From: Trueperaceae bacterium | GTDB lineage: Bacteria > Deinococcota > Deinococci > Deinococcales > Trueperaceae | DNA: 39,053 bases | Assembly (NCBI GenBank): GCA_020431825.1 | Contig: JAGQHN010000036.1 | Location: 3,788-42,840, forward strand | Reading direction: 5' to 3' | In this document: one piece after another, positions 1 to 8,222 of the stretch | Layout of the letters: every line of letters starts with the position of its first letter | Position numbering within the stretch: position 1 is the first letter of the stretch | The notes under the pieces: generated by a model | What the model was told of the DNA's origin: nothing | Seen by the model: only the letters and a program-made list of their open reading frames with translations | The model's database searches: none | Program-made: the position numbers and the translations under genes

Positions 1-757
1 CGGTGACTTTGGTGAGCAGCTCGAGCAGTTCGGTCAGTTTTACAAAATGACCAGCAACCAGGTAACGCGCGCCACTTTCCCCTAAGCCAACCGCTTCAAA
101 CAGGGCGTTAGCCGCGTCGCGTACATCAACAATCATGACGCTTCCCTCAAACTGCGCAGGCAGTTTGCTTTGGCTAAAGTCCAAAATAAGTCGGCCTGCT
201 GCGCTCGGTACGGTATCAAAAGGCCCAAACATCCAGCCAGGTAATAGGCTGGTGACTGCCAGCGAGTGGCTCTGCAAAAAGGTCTCGATCATTTGATCTG
301 TCTCTACCTTACTTTTAAAGTAAAGATTGGCTTTAACCTGCTCATCGGCGCCTGTGCTTTCATCAGCCACATTGGTTTCAGCCTGACCAATGGTGCCGCT
401 GCTCGAGACATAGATAAACTTCTTGATCTGCTGGGCTTCAGCAGCCTCGAGCAAGCTTCTGGTTCCCTCAATGTTTACGGCTTTTAGCTTTTCCCAGTGG
501 CTTTTGGGGTTTCCCTGATAGTAGTCATTAAAATAGGCTGCGGTATGAAACAGAACGTCGCAGCCCGCTAAGGCCGGGGCAAAATCTCCAACTCGAGTCA
601 TATCTCCCTGAATAAGCTCGAGGTCAAGATCACCCAACCATTTTTGTGCTTTGTCTTTAGACCGAATGAGTGCTTTCACCTGATAGCCCTTGCTTTTAAG
701 CAGGCGAATCAGGTTGATTCCGAGCAAGCCGGTAGCACCTGTTACGAATGCTTTCAT
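1..757 (-). CDS. NAD-dependent epimerase/dehydratase (extended SDR), 3' end outside window
   Basis: The minus-strand frame is open from an ATG at 757 to the window edge (252 codons), so the C-terminus is missing. Residues 7-13 read GATGLLG, the GxxGxxG NAD(P)-binding motif. Ser118-120 followed by Y146-F-K-S-K150 supplies the Ser and YxxxK catalytic elements of extended short-chain dehydrogenases. The protein resembles dihydroflavonol-4-reductase-like or nucleoside-diphosphate-sugar epimerases acting in the cytosol; the substrate cannot be told. A GGGAGGA ribosome-binding site lies just upstream of the ATG. The gene is divergent from the rhomboid gene at 918. The family is certain, the specific function is not. 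Confidence 0.9.
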   Translation of the reverse strand, partial: MKAFVTGATGLLGINLIRLLKSKGYQVKALIRSKDKAQKWLGDLDLELIQGDMTRVGDFAPALAGCDVLFHTAAYFNDYYQGNPKSHWEKLKAVNIEGTRSLLEAAEAQQIKKFIYVSSSGTIGQAETNVADESTGADEQVKANLYFKSKVETDQMIETFLQSHSLAVTSLLPGWMFGPFDTVPSAAGRLILDFSQSKLPAQFEGSVMIVDVRDAANALFEAVGLGESGARYLVAGHFVKLTELLELLTKVT

Positions 758-905
758 CCATTCCTCCCAATTCTCTCAGGGATCTACTATATGCTATTAA
801 GCTTTCGGAATGCTCACAAATGACCTTTTAGCGGGAAATTGAGAACTTAGATATCAGCATTTTAATATCCATCTTTTGCACGAAGGCGACGCTTTAGCGC
901 CATGT

Positions 906-911
906 CATACT
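906..911 (+). promoter_or_regulatory. Candidate -10 box for a leaderless rhomboid transcript
   Basis: CATACT lies exactly 6 nt before the ATG at 918 and no Shine-Dalgarno sequence is present. No convincing -35 is seen. The same spacing recurs at 19054 and 34094 in front of other genes lacking a ribosome-binding site. Confidence 0.35.
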
Positions 912-917
912 TGAACT

Positions 918-1505
918 ATGGCTAAAGCATTAGATGCAAGCAAACCTCTTCTTAAACAACTGCGCTATCTCTTAATCTTTGTGGCGCTGCTATGGGGGCT
1001 CGAGCTTATTGACACCCTTTTCTTTCAGCAGCGCCTAAACCTTTTAGGTATTCGGCCTCGGAGTATTGACGGTCTCAAAGGGATTCTCTTTGCGCCTCTT
1101 TTACATGGTGGTTTTGCGCATCTGGCTACCAACACCCTTCCCTTTCTGGTTTTGGGCTTTTTTGTCATGCTCAGAGGGCTCTCGAGCTTTATTCAGGTAA
1201 CAGCAACAATCTGGCTGATTGGTGGAATCGGCATCTGGTTAACAGGTGGCAGCAATACCTTACATATTGGTGCCAGTATTATTATTTTTGGCTATCTGGG
1301 CTATTTATTAGCCAGAGCCTATTTTGAGCGCAGTATGGTGACACTCATGATTGCCCTTTTTGTTGGCTTACTTTATGGTGGCATGATGCTTGGGGTTTTG
1401 CCTATTCGTGCAGGCGTGTCGTGGCAGGGGCATTTATTTGGCTTTGTGGGAGGGGTTTTGGCTGCCAGATGGGGCAGAGAGCCGTCGAGACTGGCTAGAG
1501 CTTAA
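918..1505 (+). CDS. Rhomboid-family intramembrane serine protease
   Basis: This is a 195-residue protein with about six hydrophobic segments. The order of motifs is that of rhomboid proteases, which cleave membrane-spanning substrates within the bilayer. They are H63 and H68-x3-N72 in the second helix (HGGFAHLATN), Gly-Ala-Ser120 as the nucleophile region, and a late His172 in GHLFGFVGG that would complete the Ser-His dyad. The usual GxSG nucleophile motif reads GASI here, so the last Gly is replaced. The start has no Shine-Dalgarno sequence; a -10-like box 6 nt upstream suggests a leaderless mRNA. The substrate is unknown. Confidence 0.85.
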   Translation: MAKALDASKPLLKQLRYLLIFVALLWGLELIDTLFFQQRLNLLGIRPRSIDGLKGILFAPLLHGGFAHLATNTLPFLVLGFFVMLRGLSSFIQVTATIWLIGGIGIWLTGGSNTLHIGASIIIFGYLGYLLARAYFERSMVTLMIALFVGLLYGGMMLGVLPIRAGVSWQGHLFGFVGGVLAARWGREPSRLARA

Positions 1506-1582
1506 GAATGTAAAATTTATTATAGCTTTTGGGCAAAAGGCCTCGGTATATCTAAAGCAATTTGGAGGTACGGGAGGTCTTT

Positions 1583-1921
1583 ATGAAGATTTTACGCATT
1601 GCCCTAATGAGTTTTGGTGGATTCGAACTCCTGAGATTAACTTATCTGTTTTTAAATGACTTAAACACTAACCCCCGATTTCTCGAGGCAAAAGACTTTG
1701 TCCAGAGCACCGGTGTCAAAATGCAAGATGGCGTATCTAAAGGCGTAGAAGTAACCCAGACTGGCCTGAGTAATAGTGCTGAAGCGGTGCAAGGTGGTTT
1801 AGGGTTTCTGGTACAGGGTATAAACAGCAACGGACTTTTTATTGTCTTACTAGCGATCCTTGCAATTTATTTTATTCGCCGCTCATTCAAGCAAGGCTCA
1901 GCAACACCTGCAAAAGAATAA
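1583..1921 (+). CDS. Small membrane protein of unknown function
   Basis: This 112-residue protein is not recognised. It has an N-terminal hydrophobic stretch (LRIALMSFGGFELLRLTYLFL), a hydrophilic middle of about 55 residues rich in Gly, Val, Thr and Gln with heptad-like spacing, and a strong C-terminal membrane segment (GLFIVLLAILAIYFI) followed by basic RRSFKQ. I chose ATG 1583 over an in-frame TTG at 1562 because GGGAGGT sits 5-6 nt before the ATG, while the TTG itself overlaps that purine-rich stretch. It follows the rhomboid gene by 77 nt on the same strand and is closed by a clear terminator, so the two may be co-transcribed. Confidence 0.7.
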   Translation: MKILRIALMSFGGFELLRLTYLFLNDLNTNPRFLEAKDFVQSTGVKMQDGVSKGVEVTQTGLSNSAEAVQGGLGFLVQGINSNGLFIVLLAILAIYFIRRSFKQGSATPAKE

Positions 1922-1942
1922 GACTAATCACAAAATTTCTTA

Positions 1943-1973
1943 TAGGGAGCGGTCTACCGCTCTCTATTTTTTA
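1943..1973 (+). terminator. Intrinsic terminator after the small membrane protein
   Basis: A ten-base-pair stem (TAGGGAGCGG pairing with CCGCTCTCTA, one G-U pair) with loop TCTA is followed directly by six T residues. Confidence 0.9.
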
Positions 1974-2163
1974 TTACAGGCGTCGTTGATATAGGGTTAG
2001 ACGCGCCCTCATTAGCAAAACCTTGGACTTAAATTTAATGTTCTGCTCATTGTTTTGCGGTTTGATTTGAGAGAAATCATAGTCTACATAAGAGAATGTT
2101 TGTTTGGACAGTTCCTCTTGTGATAAGCGTACGTAAGAATTTTGGTTTTTCGCATAAACTCCC

Positions 2164-2183
2164 TGTGACTTGAGATAAGTCAA
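2164..2183 (+). promoter_or_regulatory. Inverted repeat just upstream of the DUF2334 lipoprotein start
   Basis: The sequence TGACTTGAGATAAGTCAAG contains GACTT/AAGTC and CTTGA/TCAAG inverted arms. It ends about 10 nt before the GGAGGG ribosome-binding site of the gene at 2199. It could be an operator or a small mRNA hairpin; nothing else in the window shares it. Confidence 0.3.
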
Positions 2184-2198
2184 GTTTTTGGAGGGAAA

Positions 2199-5100
2199 AT
2201 GCGCTCTACGTCGAGGTTTAAGCTTTACGTGGTGCTGTTGAGCGTAGTAATTGGGATGGTTGCCTGTCAATCGACAGCACCCAACAATCAGACAACGCCT
2301 AAAAGCACAATAGACAATCCATTCACGGTTGATCCAGAAGAAAATATAGATTTGCAAGCTCTTGCAGATGTCGTGGTCTTATACGATGACATTCCTGGTG
2401 CAGTTTTGCGCTCGCAGCAGTTGCGTGTGCCGCAGCAATATTTAAGCCCTAAAGGGCTAACAACCCTGGCGGCAACCACTGAAGATGCAGCCAAAGTTTA
2501 TGCGCAAATGGTCATGAACTTGGTGGGCGGCATTCGTGATGTTAATCCGGTCATGAAGCCAGTTTCTCAGTATCAGGCTGGCGACGCCCAAAATTCAAAG
2601 CACACTATTTATATTGGGAGTACTTTTGATAATGTCGTTCCAGCTGCCCTGATTCAAGATATTGCTGCTGGCGCTCATGTCACCTGGGTTAACTACAATA
2701 TCTGGCAAATGGGCACTGTCTTAAGCAATCTTGGGATTAGCTATAACGGGATACAAACAGCCAACAGCTCCGCTGAGTCAAGCGCTGCTACGACCTATAA
2801 CACCATTGATTACCGGGGCTATAACTTTAAAAAAGATACCAGTGCGGGTATGGAAATGGTGTTAGTAGGTGCTTCGGGTGCCGCAGAAGTGATTACCTAT
2901 GCCAAAAATGCCAGTGGTGGTCAAACGCCTTATGTGATTAAAAGTGGCAATTTCTGGTATGTCGCTGATTTACCAACTACCTATTTAACAGAAACAGACC
3001 GCTATCTGGTATTTGCTGACTTGCTTCCCCAGATGGTAGGGGTTGCGACAACCTGCAGTCCTAAGGCTGTTATAAGGCTCGAGGACATCAGCCCCTTTGT
3101 GAACTCTGTTGAACTCGGGCGTGTTGTGGACACCCTGACCGCGCTCAATGTGCCTTTTGGTGTGGCAACCTTTCCTTACTTTGTTGATGAACCCGGCGGT
3201 ACCAGCTTAACCTTTGCCAATAACCCTGACACCTTAAATGTACTTAAAAATGCTCAAGCTGGTCTGGGTGAAATTTTCCAGCACGGTTCTTTTCATATGT
3301 ATCAGGGGCTCTTAAATCCCTCAGGTATTTCCGGTCTTGACTGGGAATTTTGGAATATTAATACCAATATGCCACTGACGGGCTTTACTGCCGATCAGGC
3401 TGTGGCTCGCATTCAAGCAGGTAAAGCGGAACTCGAGGCTCAAGGTCTCCTGCCAGTTGGCTGGGTAACCCCCCACTACGCTGCTCCCGTAGACTTTTTG
3501 CCTCGTTTTAAAGATGTTTATTTCAGACAATATGAACGCCGTTTTATTGCCTCAGGTGACATCTTGACGGGTCAGTTTATGCCCTATCCGGTGCGCGATA
3601 TTTATAACCGTACACTGCTGATTCCTGAAAACACTAACTTTATTGGCCCTAACAACAGTCTGGCTAATATCTATGAAAAAGCTAAAGCCAACCGCGTTCT
3701 AAACTGCCCCTGGCTAGGTATGTTTGTCCATCCTTATATTTTTGATCCTGCTTATACGCAGCCTGGGGCAACCTCGATTGCTCAGTTACAGCAGTTTATT
3801 GCTGATGTCAGAGCGCTAGGGTATGAGTTTGTCCGCCCCTCCACTGTTGATCTCAACCCCATCGATACGACGCCAACCCCCACTTTTGATGGCAAAGTAA
3901 CAGGTTTCCGTTTAACCAATGGCAGTACCGGTGCAGATCTGGGTGCCTTGAGTAACGGTGCCAGTTTTAATCTCAGTGCTTTGCCTGCAACCTTAAACAT
4001 AGTGGCTGAAACTTCTGGAGCCGTTGAAAGCGTTACCTTAAACCTAAATGGCACTGCGCAAACAGATAATACGGCACCCTATAGTTTAAGCGCCGCTTTG
4101 ACCAAGGTCGTAGGTTCGTTTAGCTTAAGCGCAACCCCTTATGCCCTTGATAATGCTGGAGGAACTGCCGGTACCCCTGTAGCTATTAGCTTCACTATTG
4201 TTGATGACACCCCGCCGCCCGCCTTTGACGGTAAAGTGACGAGCTTCTCGCTTGTTAATGCTGCCACCAATACGATTGTGGGCACGCTTAGCAATAATGC
4301 CACAATTGATTTTTCACAGCTGGGCACCGACAAAATCAGCATTATTGCCAATGTCAGTGGTGCGGTTGAAAGCGTTAAGTTCGTACTAAATGGCAGTGAC
4401 TTTAAAACTGAAAACCTGCCGCCCTATTCTCTCCTGGGTGATGATAATGGCGTTTATGGTGTCTGGCAACCTGCCGAAGGTAACTACAGCCTCGAGGCCA
4501 AACCTTACGCCAAAGATGACGCCGCTGGCGACCTGGGTCAAGCCTTAAGCATTAGTTTTAAAGTAACCAAAGGTAGCGCAACCCAGCTTTGTTCAAAAAA
4601 TAGCAGCCAGAGACAATACGTCAAATTTATAAATGACACAAAGAACTATGTAAAACTCTACTGGATTGACTATAACTGCAATGCCAAGTATTACGGCAGC
4701 ATAAGGCCTGGTGCTTCCTTTACGTCTTATTCCTACGTTAGCCATGTCTGGCGCTTAGCAGATTACAACTCTGGCGCTACGCTAAAAACGGTTCAACTTG
4801 ACGGAAGCAGTGCCACCAGCGTTGTTTATGTTTCCACCTCGGGTACCACGCCTACTCCGCAACCAGATCAAAGCTTTACCAGTCAGCTGGTTGTTCAGTA
4901 CACCAAAGGTTGTATGGATGCCTGGAGTACCTACCCCTTCCAGTGGACTTGTAACACCTGGGATGGTCAAAAGTTTGACTTTAAACCGGTGTCTGGTAAG
5001 TCTGGGGTTTACACCATTACCAGTAGATCAACGGGCCAGTGTATGGATATAGAAAGTGCAAGTACCTCGAGTGGTGCCAAACTAATGCGCTACAGCTGTC

Positions 5101-5276
5101 ATGGGAATACCAATCAGCAATTTGAACTTAAAACAGTAGGCTCAAATTATCAGCTAATGGCTGTTCACAGTAACAAGTGTATTGCTGTTACCAGCTCCTG
5201 GGGCGGAGCGGGTTTTGTTCAGACGACCTGTAACAGCACCGATAGCAAGCAGGTTTTCCAGCTTCCTGGAAAATAA
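2199..5276 (+). CDS. Multidomain lipoprotein: DUF2334 deacetylase-like, Ig-like repeats, VHL-beta-like domain, ricin-type lectin
   Basis: This is a 1025-residue lipoprotein with a signal peptide and lipobox ending at Cys23 (GMVAC). Residues 285-545 resemble DUF2334, a polysaccharide-deacetylase-like fold. The metal-site candidates are E295-D296 in RLEDISP, H362 in FQHGSFH and H426 in VTPHYAA; the usual Asp-Asp pair reads Glu-Asp. Residues 563-667 and 676-789 are two homologous Ig-like repeats, each starting FDGKVT. Residues 797-880 match the VHL beta domain, and 892-1025 form a Cys-rich ricin-type beta-trefoil lectin (QQFEL motif). GGAGGG precedes the ATG. It converges on the exopolysaccharide operon, so removing acyl groups from surface glycan is a reasonable inferred role. 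Domain calls are by eye. Confidence 0.8.
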   Translation: MRSTSRFKLYVVLLSVVIGMVACQSTAPNNQTTPKSTIDNPFTVDPEENIDLQALADVVVLYDDIPGAVLRSQQLRVPQQYLSPKGLTTLAATTEDAAKVYAQMVMNLVGGIRDVNPVMKPVSQYQAGDAQNSKHTIYIGSTFDNVVPAALIQDIAAGAHVTWVNYNIWQMGTVLSNLGISYNGIQTANSSAESSAATTYNTIDYRGYNFKKDTSAGMEMVLVGASGAAEVITYAKNASGGQTPYVIKSGNFWYVADLPTTYLTETDRYLVFADLLPQMVGVATTCSPKAVIRLEDISPFVNSVELGRVVDTLTALNVPFGVATFPYFVDEPGGTSLTFANNPDTLNVLKNAQAGLGEIFQHGSFHMYQGLLNPSGISGLDWEFWNINTNMPLTGFTADQAVARIQAGKAELEAQGLLPVGWVTPHYAAPVDFLPRFKDVYFRQYERRFIASGDILTGQFMPYPVRDIYNRTLLIPENTNFIGPNNSLANIYEKAKANRVLNCPWLGMFVHPYIFDPAYTQPGATSIAQLQQFIADVRALGYEFVRPSTVDLNPIDTTPTPTFDGKVTGFRLTNGSTGADLGALSNGASFNLSALPATLNIVAETSGAVESVTLNLNGTAQTDNTAPYSLSAALTKVVGSFSLSATPYALDNAGGTAGTPVAISFTIVDDTPPPAFDGKVTSFSLVNAATNTIVGTLSNNATIDFSQLGTDKISIIANVSGAVESVKFVLNGSDFKTENLPPYSLLGDDNGVYGVWQPAEGNYSLEAKPYAKDDAAGDLGQALSISFKVTKGSATQLCSKNSSQRQYVKFINDTKNYVKLYWIDYNCNAKYYGSIRPGASFTSYSYVSHVWRLADYNSGATLKTVQLDGSSATSVVYVSTSGTTPTPQPDQSFTSQLVVQYTKGCMDAWSTYPFQWTCNTWDGQKFDFKPVSGKSGVYTITSRSTGQCMDIESASTSSGAKLMRYSCHGNTNQQFELKTVGSNYQLMAVHSNKCIAVTSSWGGAGFVQTTCNSTDSKQVFQLPGK

Positions 5277-5286
5277 GCTTTTCAGT

Positions 5287-6930
5287 TTAGTGCTCAGTCT
5301 CCTTTCCTGTTTTACGGGAAAGGAGATTTTTTAGTTTCTTTAGAGGTTTAAAGATCCAGATAAAGAGCAATAGGCTTAGCAGGACTGCAAGAGCTGCTGC
5401 AGCAAAATATCTGAATTTCCAGAGTTTGTCCTTAAGACCTGGGGCGTTGACTTGTTCTCCTTGTAAAACCCTGATAACTTCCTTACTCTGACCGTCACTT
5501 TTTAAAAGACCCAGATGCCGCTCGACTCTTCGCCCCCCGGGCATATCGCCCTCGGCCAGATCATAAAGGGTCCAGGCCAGCCAGCCAGCTTTTGCCTGCC
5601 TGGCGAGCTCCAATACTTCCTGGTAGTAAAGGGCCTGTTCCCTTTCGGTATGCGGGTCAGGAAGTTTAAGCTCCCAGCTATGAAAGCCAAACTCCTCGAG
5701 TAAAACGGGTTTGTTATAGGTACTGGCAGACTCGAGCCTTTCTTTGAGTGCTTCCGGGCTCAAATAGTGGTGCAAACTAATCACATCCAGGCGTTTACTC
5801 AGTACCGGGTCGGGCTCAATCAGACCGACGGTGACAGGTTTACCTGTTTCCCGTTGCAAAACGCTGATGAGATAACTTAAGAACCCCCGCACCTGCTGAA
5901 TTCCGGCGTTTTCAAAATCACGGTCGGCTTCATTTTTTAAATCAATAAGAACAACCGATGGATGCTCGAGTAAGTCATAGAGCTGACTAAATTGCGCCAC
6001 GATGTTGGGTAAATCTTCAACACAGTAGCAGGTATAGGTGTCTAAAAGGGTAGGAATAACCTGCAGGTCATAGATCTGTGCAATGTCTAAGACATCGGCA
6101 AATTGTTCTAAGCCTTCTGGACTTGGATAGGGGATAAATAGGCGAACGCTAGTAAAGCCCAGCCGCGAAAGGGTAGCAAAGTCAGCATTGATTTCGACCA
6201 GGCTGAGCTTGGGCCAGAGCTCGTTAAAGGGACTACTTCTGGCAATGTAGTTAATCCCGCGCATCTGGCGCACCGTTTCAGCTAAGCCAGGAAAGAGCAT
6301 TTCGGGTTGACTGATGGCATAATCGCTGTGCACACGCCACTGCGAGATTTTCCAGAGTCCTTCATCCTGTTTTAAAACCACATCCTGGGTACGTCTGGCG
6401 ATGCGCAAATCTCCCTGACTGCGGTCTAATGAGGTTTGGGCATACTGATAGCTGTCCCTAAATGCCAGCACACTGCCGTCAGGTGAGTAGAAGTCCACGC
6501 TTAGCTGATGATCCCAGTCAATGAATTTTTGCCGCTCTAAGCTCGAGCTTGCCAGGAGGACATCAGTTAAGGCAGCGTCACTAAAGTACGTTTTCAGGCC
6601 AGACTGATCGCCTGTTAAAAAGCTGTAGGTGAGTTCTTCGTAGGCGCGCCGGTAATCATTGGTGATCTGGTCGCGCATAAAGGGCTCGAGCACTCTGGGT
6701 GTAGGCTTGTCCTCGAGCCAGATCAGCCGACCGGTTTCAGATTTGCGCGGGCTTACGACATTAATGGCTGTATCAACCGTTTGTGCCCGCTGAAAGTAAG
6801 CATAAAGGTTTGATATGCCCAGAAGTCCCAGGAGCATCCCTGCTAGACCAAAGAGGGAAAAGGCCAGCCACAGAAGATTTTTGACCAGACGTTCGGTTTT
6901 GCTATCTTCTAGCTCAAAGCTTTTTCTCAT
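5287..6930 (-). CDS. Membrane-anchored glycoside hydrolase, GH5/clan A-like
   Basis: This 547-residue protein has membrane segments near both ends (about 18-45 and 508-528). Residues 90-205 look like an NTF2/SnoaL-type fold. Residues 220-490 form a TIM-barrel-like region with clan-A features: E334 in DLKNEAD as probable acid/base, HHYL at 387-390, E413 in LLEEFGF as probable nucleophile, and a late W-containing WTLYDLAEGD. It would cut beta-glycan at the outer face of the membrane; the substrate is unknown. The ATG overlaps the upstream gene's stop codon as ATGA, showing translational coupling. It is the last gene of the exopolysaccharide-type operon. The hydrolase class is likely, the exact family less certain. 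Confidence 0.72.
   Translation of the reverse strand: MRKSFELEDSKTERLVKNLLWLAFSLFGLAGMLLGLLGISNLYAYFQRAQTVDTAINVVSPRKSETGRLIWLEDKPTPRVLEPFMRDQITNDYRRAYEELTYSFLTGDQSGLKTYFSDAALTDVLLASSSLERQKFIDWDHQLSVDFYSPDGSVLAFRDSYQYAQTSLDRSQGDLRIARRTQDVVLKQDEGLWKISQWRVHSDYAISQPEMLFPGLAETVRQMRGINYIARSSPFNELWPKLSLVEINADFATLSRLGFTSVRLFIPYPSPEGLEQFADVLDIAQIYDLQVIPTLLDTYTCYCVEDLPNIVAQFSQLYDLLEHPSVVLIDLKNEADRDFENAGIQQVRGFLSYLISVLQRETGKPVTVGLIEPDPVLSKRLDVISLHHYLSPEALKERLESASTYNKPVLLEEFGFHSWELKLPDPHTEREQALYYQEVLELARQAKAGWLAWTLYDLAEGDMPGGRRVERHLGLLKSDGQSKEVIRVLQGEQVNAPGLKDKLWKFRYFAAAALAVLLSLLLFIWIFKPLKKLKNLLSRKTGKETEH
5298..5332 (+). terminator. Intrinsic terminator lying inside the 3' end of the convergent hydrolase gene
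   Basis: Stem TCTCCTTTCC/GGAAAGGAGA (10 bp, 9-nt loop) is followed by six T residues. It serves the lipoprotein gene ending at 5276. The hairpin also encodes the last residues (about RKTGKE) of the minus-strand protein that stops at 5287. Confidence 0.9.
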
Positions 6931-8222
6931 GGTACGGTCTCCAGGACATTGACCTGCATTTCAGGTAGGTCAAGATGGATGAGTTCGCCAGCCATACGAA
7001 ACACCAGCTGACTGGCCTCTGCGGGTAAGGGGGGAAAAACAATCAGCGCTTTACCGCCACTGAGCGGGTTAATCAGCTGGCTAATAAGCTCATTGTTATC
7101 ATCGAGAATATCAATCTTGACCTCTGAGCCGGTATCAGGAATGGCACCATAACTATCAATCACAGGGCCAAGCTCGAGGGTTAAGGGCTGAGTGCTTAAC
7201 CAGCTATAGGGAATGTCCTGGGTTAAGGCGCTAGCTACGAGGGTTACGGTGTCAGAAATATAGTTGCCAGACTGAGCACGCAGGGAAAAGACTTCGGCTT
7301 GCGGGTAGGTGGGCAAAACCAGATTGGACTCACCCTGATTCAGCGGGCGAGTAACAAAGAAATCCAGACCTTCCCCCTCGCCATAAAACAGCACATTGGT
7401 GCCGTCGGTAATGCGGTTAACCAGCAGATCGCGGGGCAAATTAAGCCTTAGGGACCAGGTATCGCGGCCGCTGGCAGGGGCTTCTGCTACGGGCGCCTGG
7501 AAATCACTGCGCGCTACTTCACCCGGTAAAAGGTCAAGTTCAGCGCGCTCACCTGTGGCCGTATCGGTTTCAGCAATGATGTACTGTTTGCCAGCCAAAC
7601 GCGAACGGGGCAGATAAGCCCAGCTATACAACGAGGTCACACTCAGCTCTGTTTGGGCTACTTGCTTATCCGGGTTAATGACGCGCAGCCGCACGCTGCT
7701 GGTACTGACATTGCCATTTTGATCAAGGGGTTGAACAATAACGGCGGGCATGTCCTCCTTGGTGACTCGAGCTGACCGTGCAGTTAGTAGCGGCTCTAAA
7801 GGCGTTACGGCCTCACCAGGAAGACGTTCAAGGGTGCCGCTAAAGCTGTGCGTTCCCAGGCTCAGGCTATAAGGTGTTTTGCCCGCTCTGACATAGGGCA
7901 CCAAAAAACTTGAACCCTGAGGCTCTAATTTATGCCAGGTGGTGTAAGGGCCAGCCACCGTGCTTAGGGTAAGTTTGGCCTCTTCTTGAGGGTCAAACTG
8001 TCCTCTAAGGGGGGTTAGACTAAAAACCACCCCGTCATCAGTAATGCTTATCGTAAGCTCTGGTTTCACCAGAGGCAAAGCGGCAGCAGTAAGCAGCTGT
8101 TCTGTAGGTTTAAAGGGTTTGAGAATAAAAACAGAGCTTAAAAGCAAAAGCTCGAGCCCTAAAACAATCAGAAAAAGGCGCTTACGCTTTTTGACAAAGG
8201 CGCTAATTCCGGTAAAACGCAT
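6927..8222 (-). CDS. Signal-anchored extracellular beta-rich protein of unknown function
   Basis: This 431-residue protein is not recognised. A basic KKRKR stretch is followed by one hydrophobic helix (LFLIVLGLELLLLSSVFIL), then about 390 residues rich in alternating polar and hydrophobic positions, which suggests stacked beta-sandwich domains outside the membrane. I chose ATG 8222, which overlaps the upstream gene by 20 nt. A longer frame back to a TTG at 8318 would overlap it by 116 nt and has no better ribosome-binding site. It is coupled by a 4-nt overlap to the downstream hydrolase and probably acts with it and the giant membrane protein upstream in surface-glycan assembly. Confidence 0.75.
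   Translation of the reverse strand: MRFTGISAFVKKRKRLFLIVLGLELLLLSSVFILKPFKPTEQLLTAAALPLVKPELTISITDDGVVFSLTPLRGQFDPQEEAKLTLSTVAGPYTTWHKLEPQGSSFLVPYVRAGKTPYSLSLGTHSFSGTLERLPGEAVTPLEPLLTARSARVTKEDMPAVIVQPLDQNGNVSTSSVRLRVINPDKQVAQTELSVTSLYSWAYLPRSRLAGKQYIIAETDTATGERAELDLLPGEVARSDFQAPVAEAPASGRDTWSLRLNLPRDLLVNRITDGTNVLFYGEGEGLDFFVTRPLNQGESNLVLPTYPQAEVFSLRAQSGNYISDTVTLVASALTQDIPYSWLSTQPLTLELGPVIDSYGAIPDTGSEVKIDILDDNNELISQLINPLSGGKALIVFPPLPAEASQLVFRMAGELIHLDLPEMQVNVLETVP

Noticed and set aside
1974..2357. 127-codon minus-strand open frame
   Set aside because: It overlaps the promoter and signal-peptide region of the lipoprotein gene, has no ribosome-binding site and no recognisable protein character.
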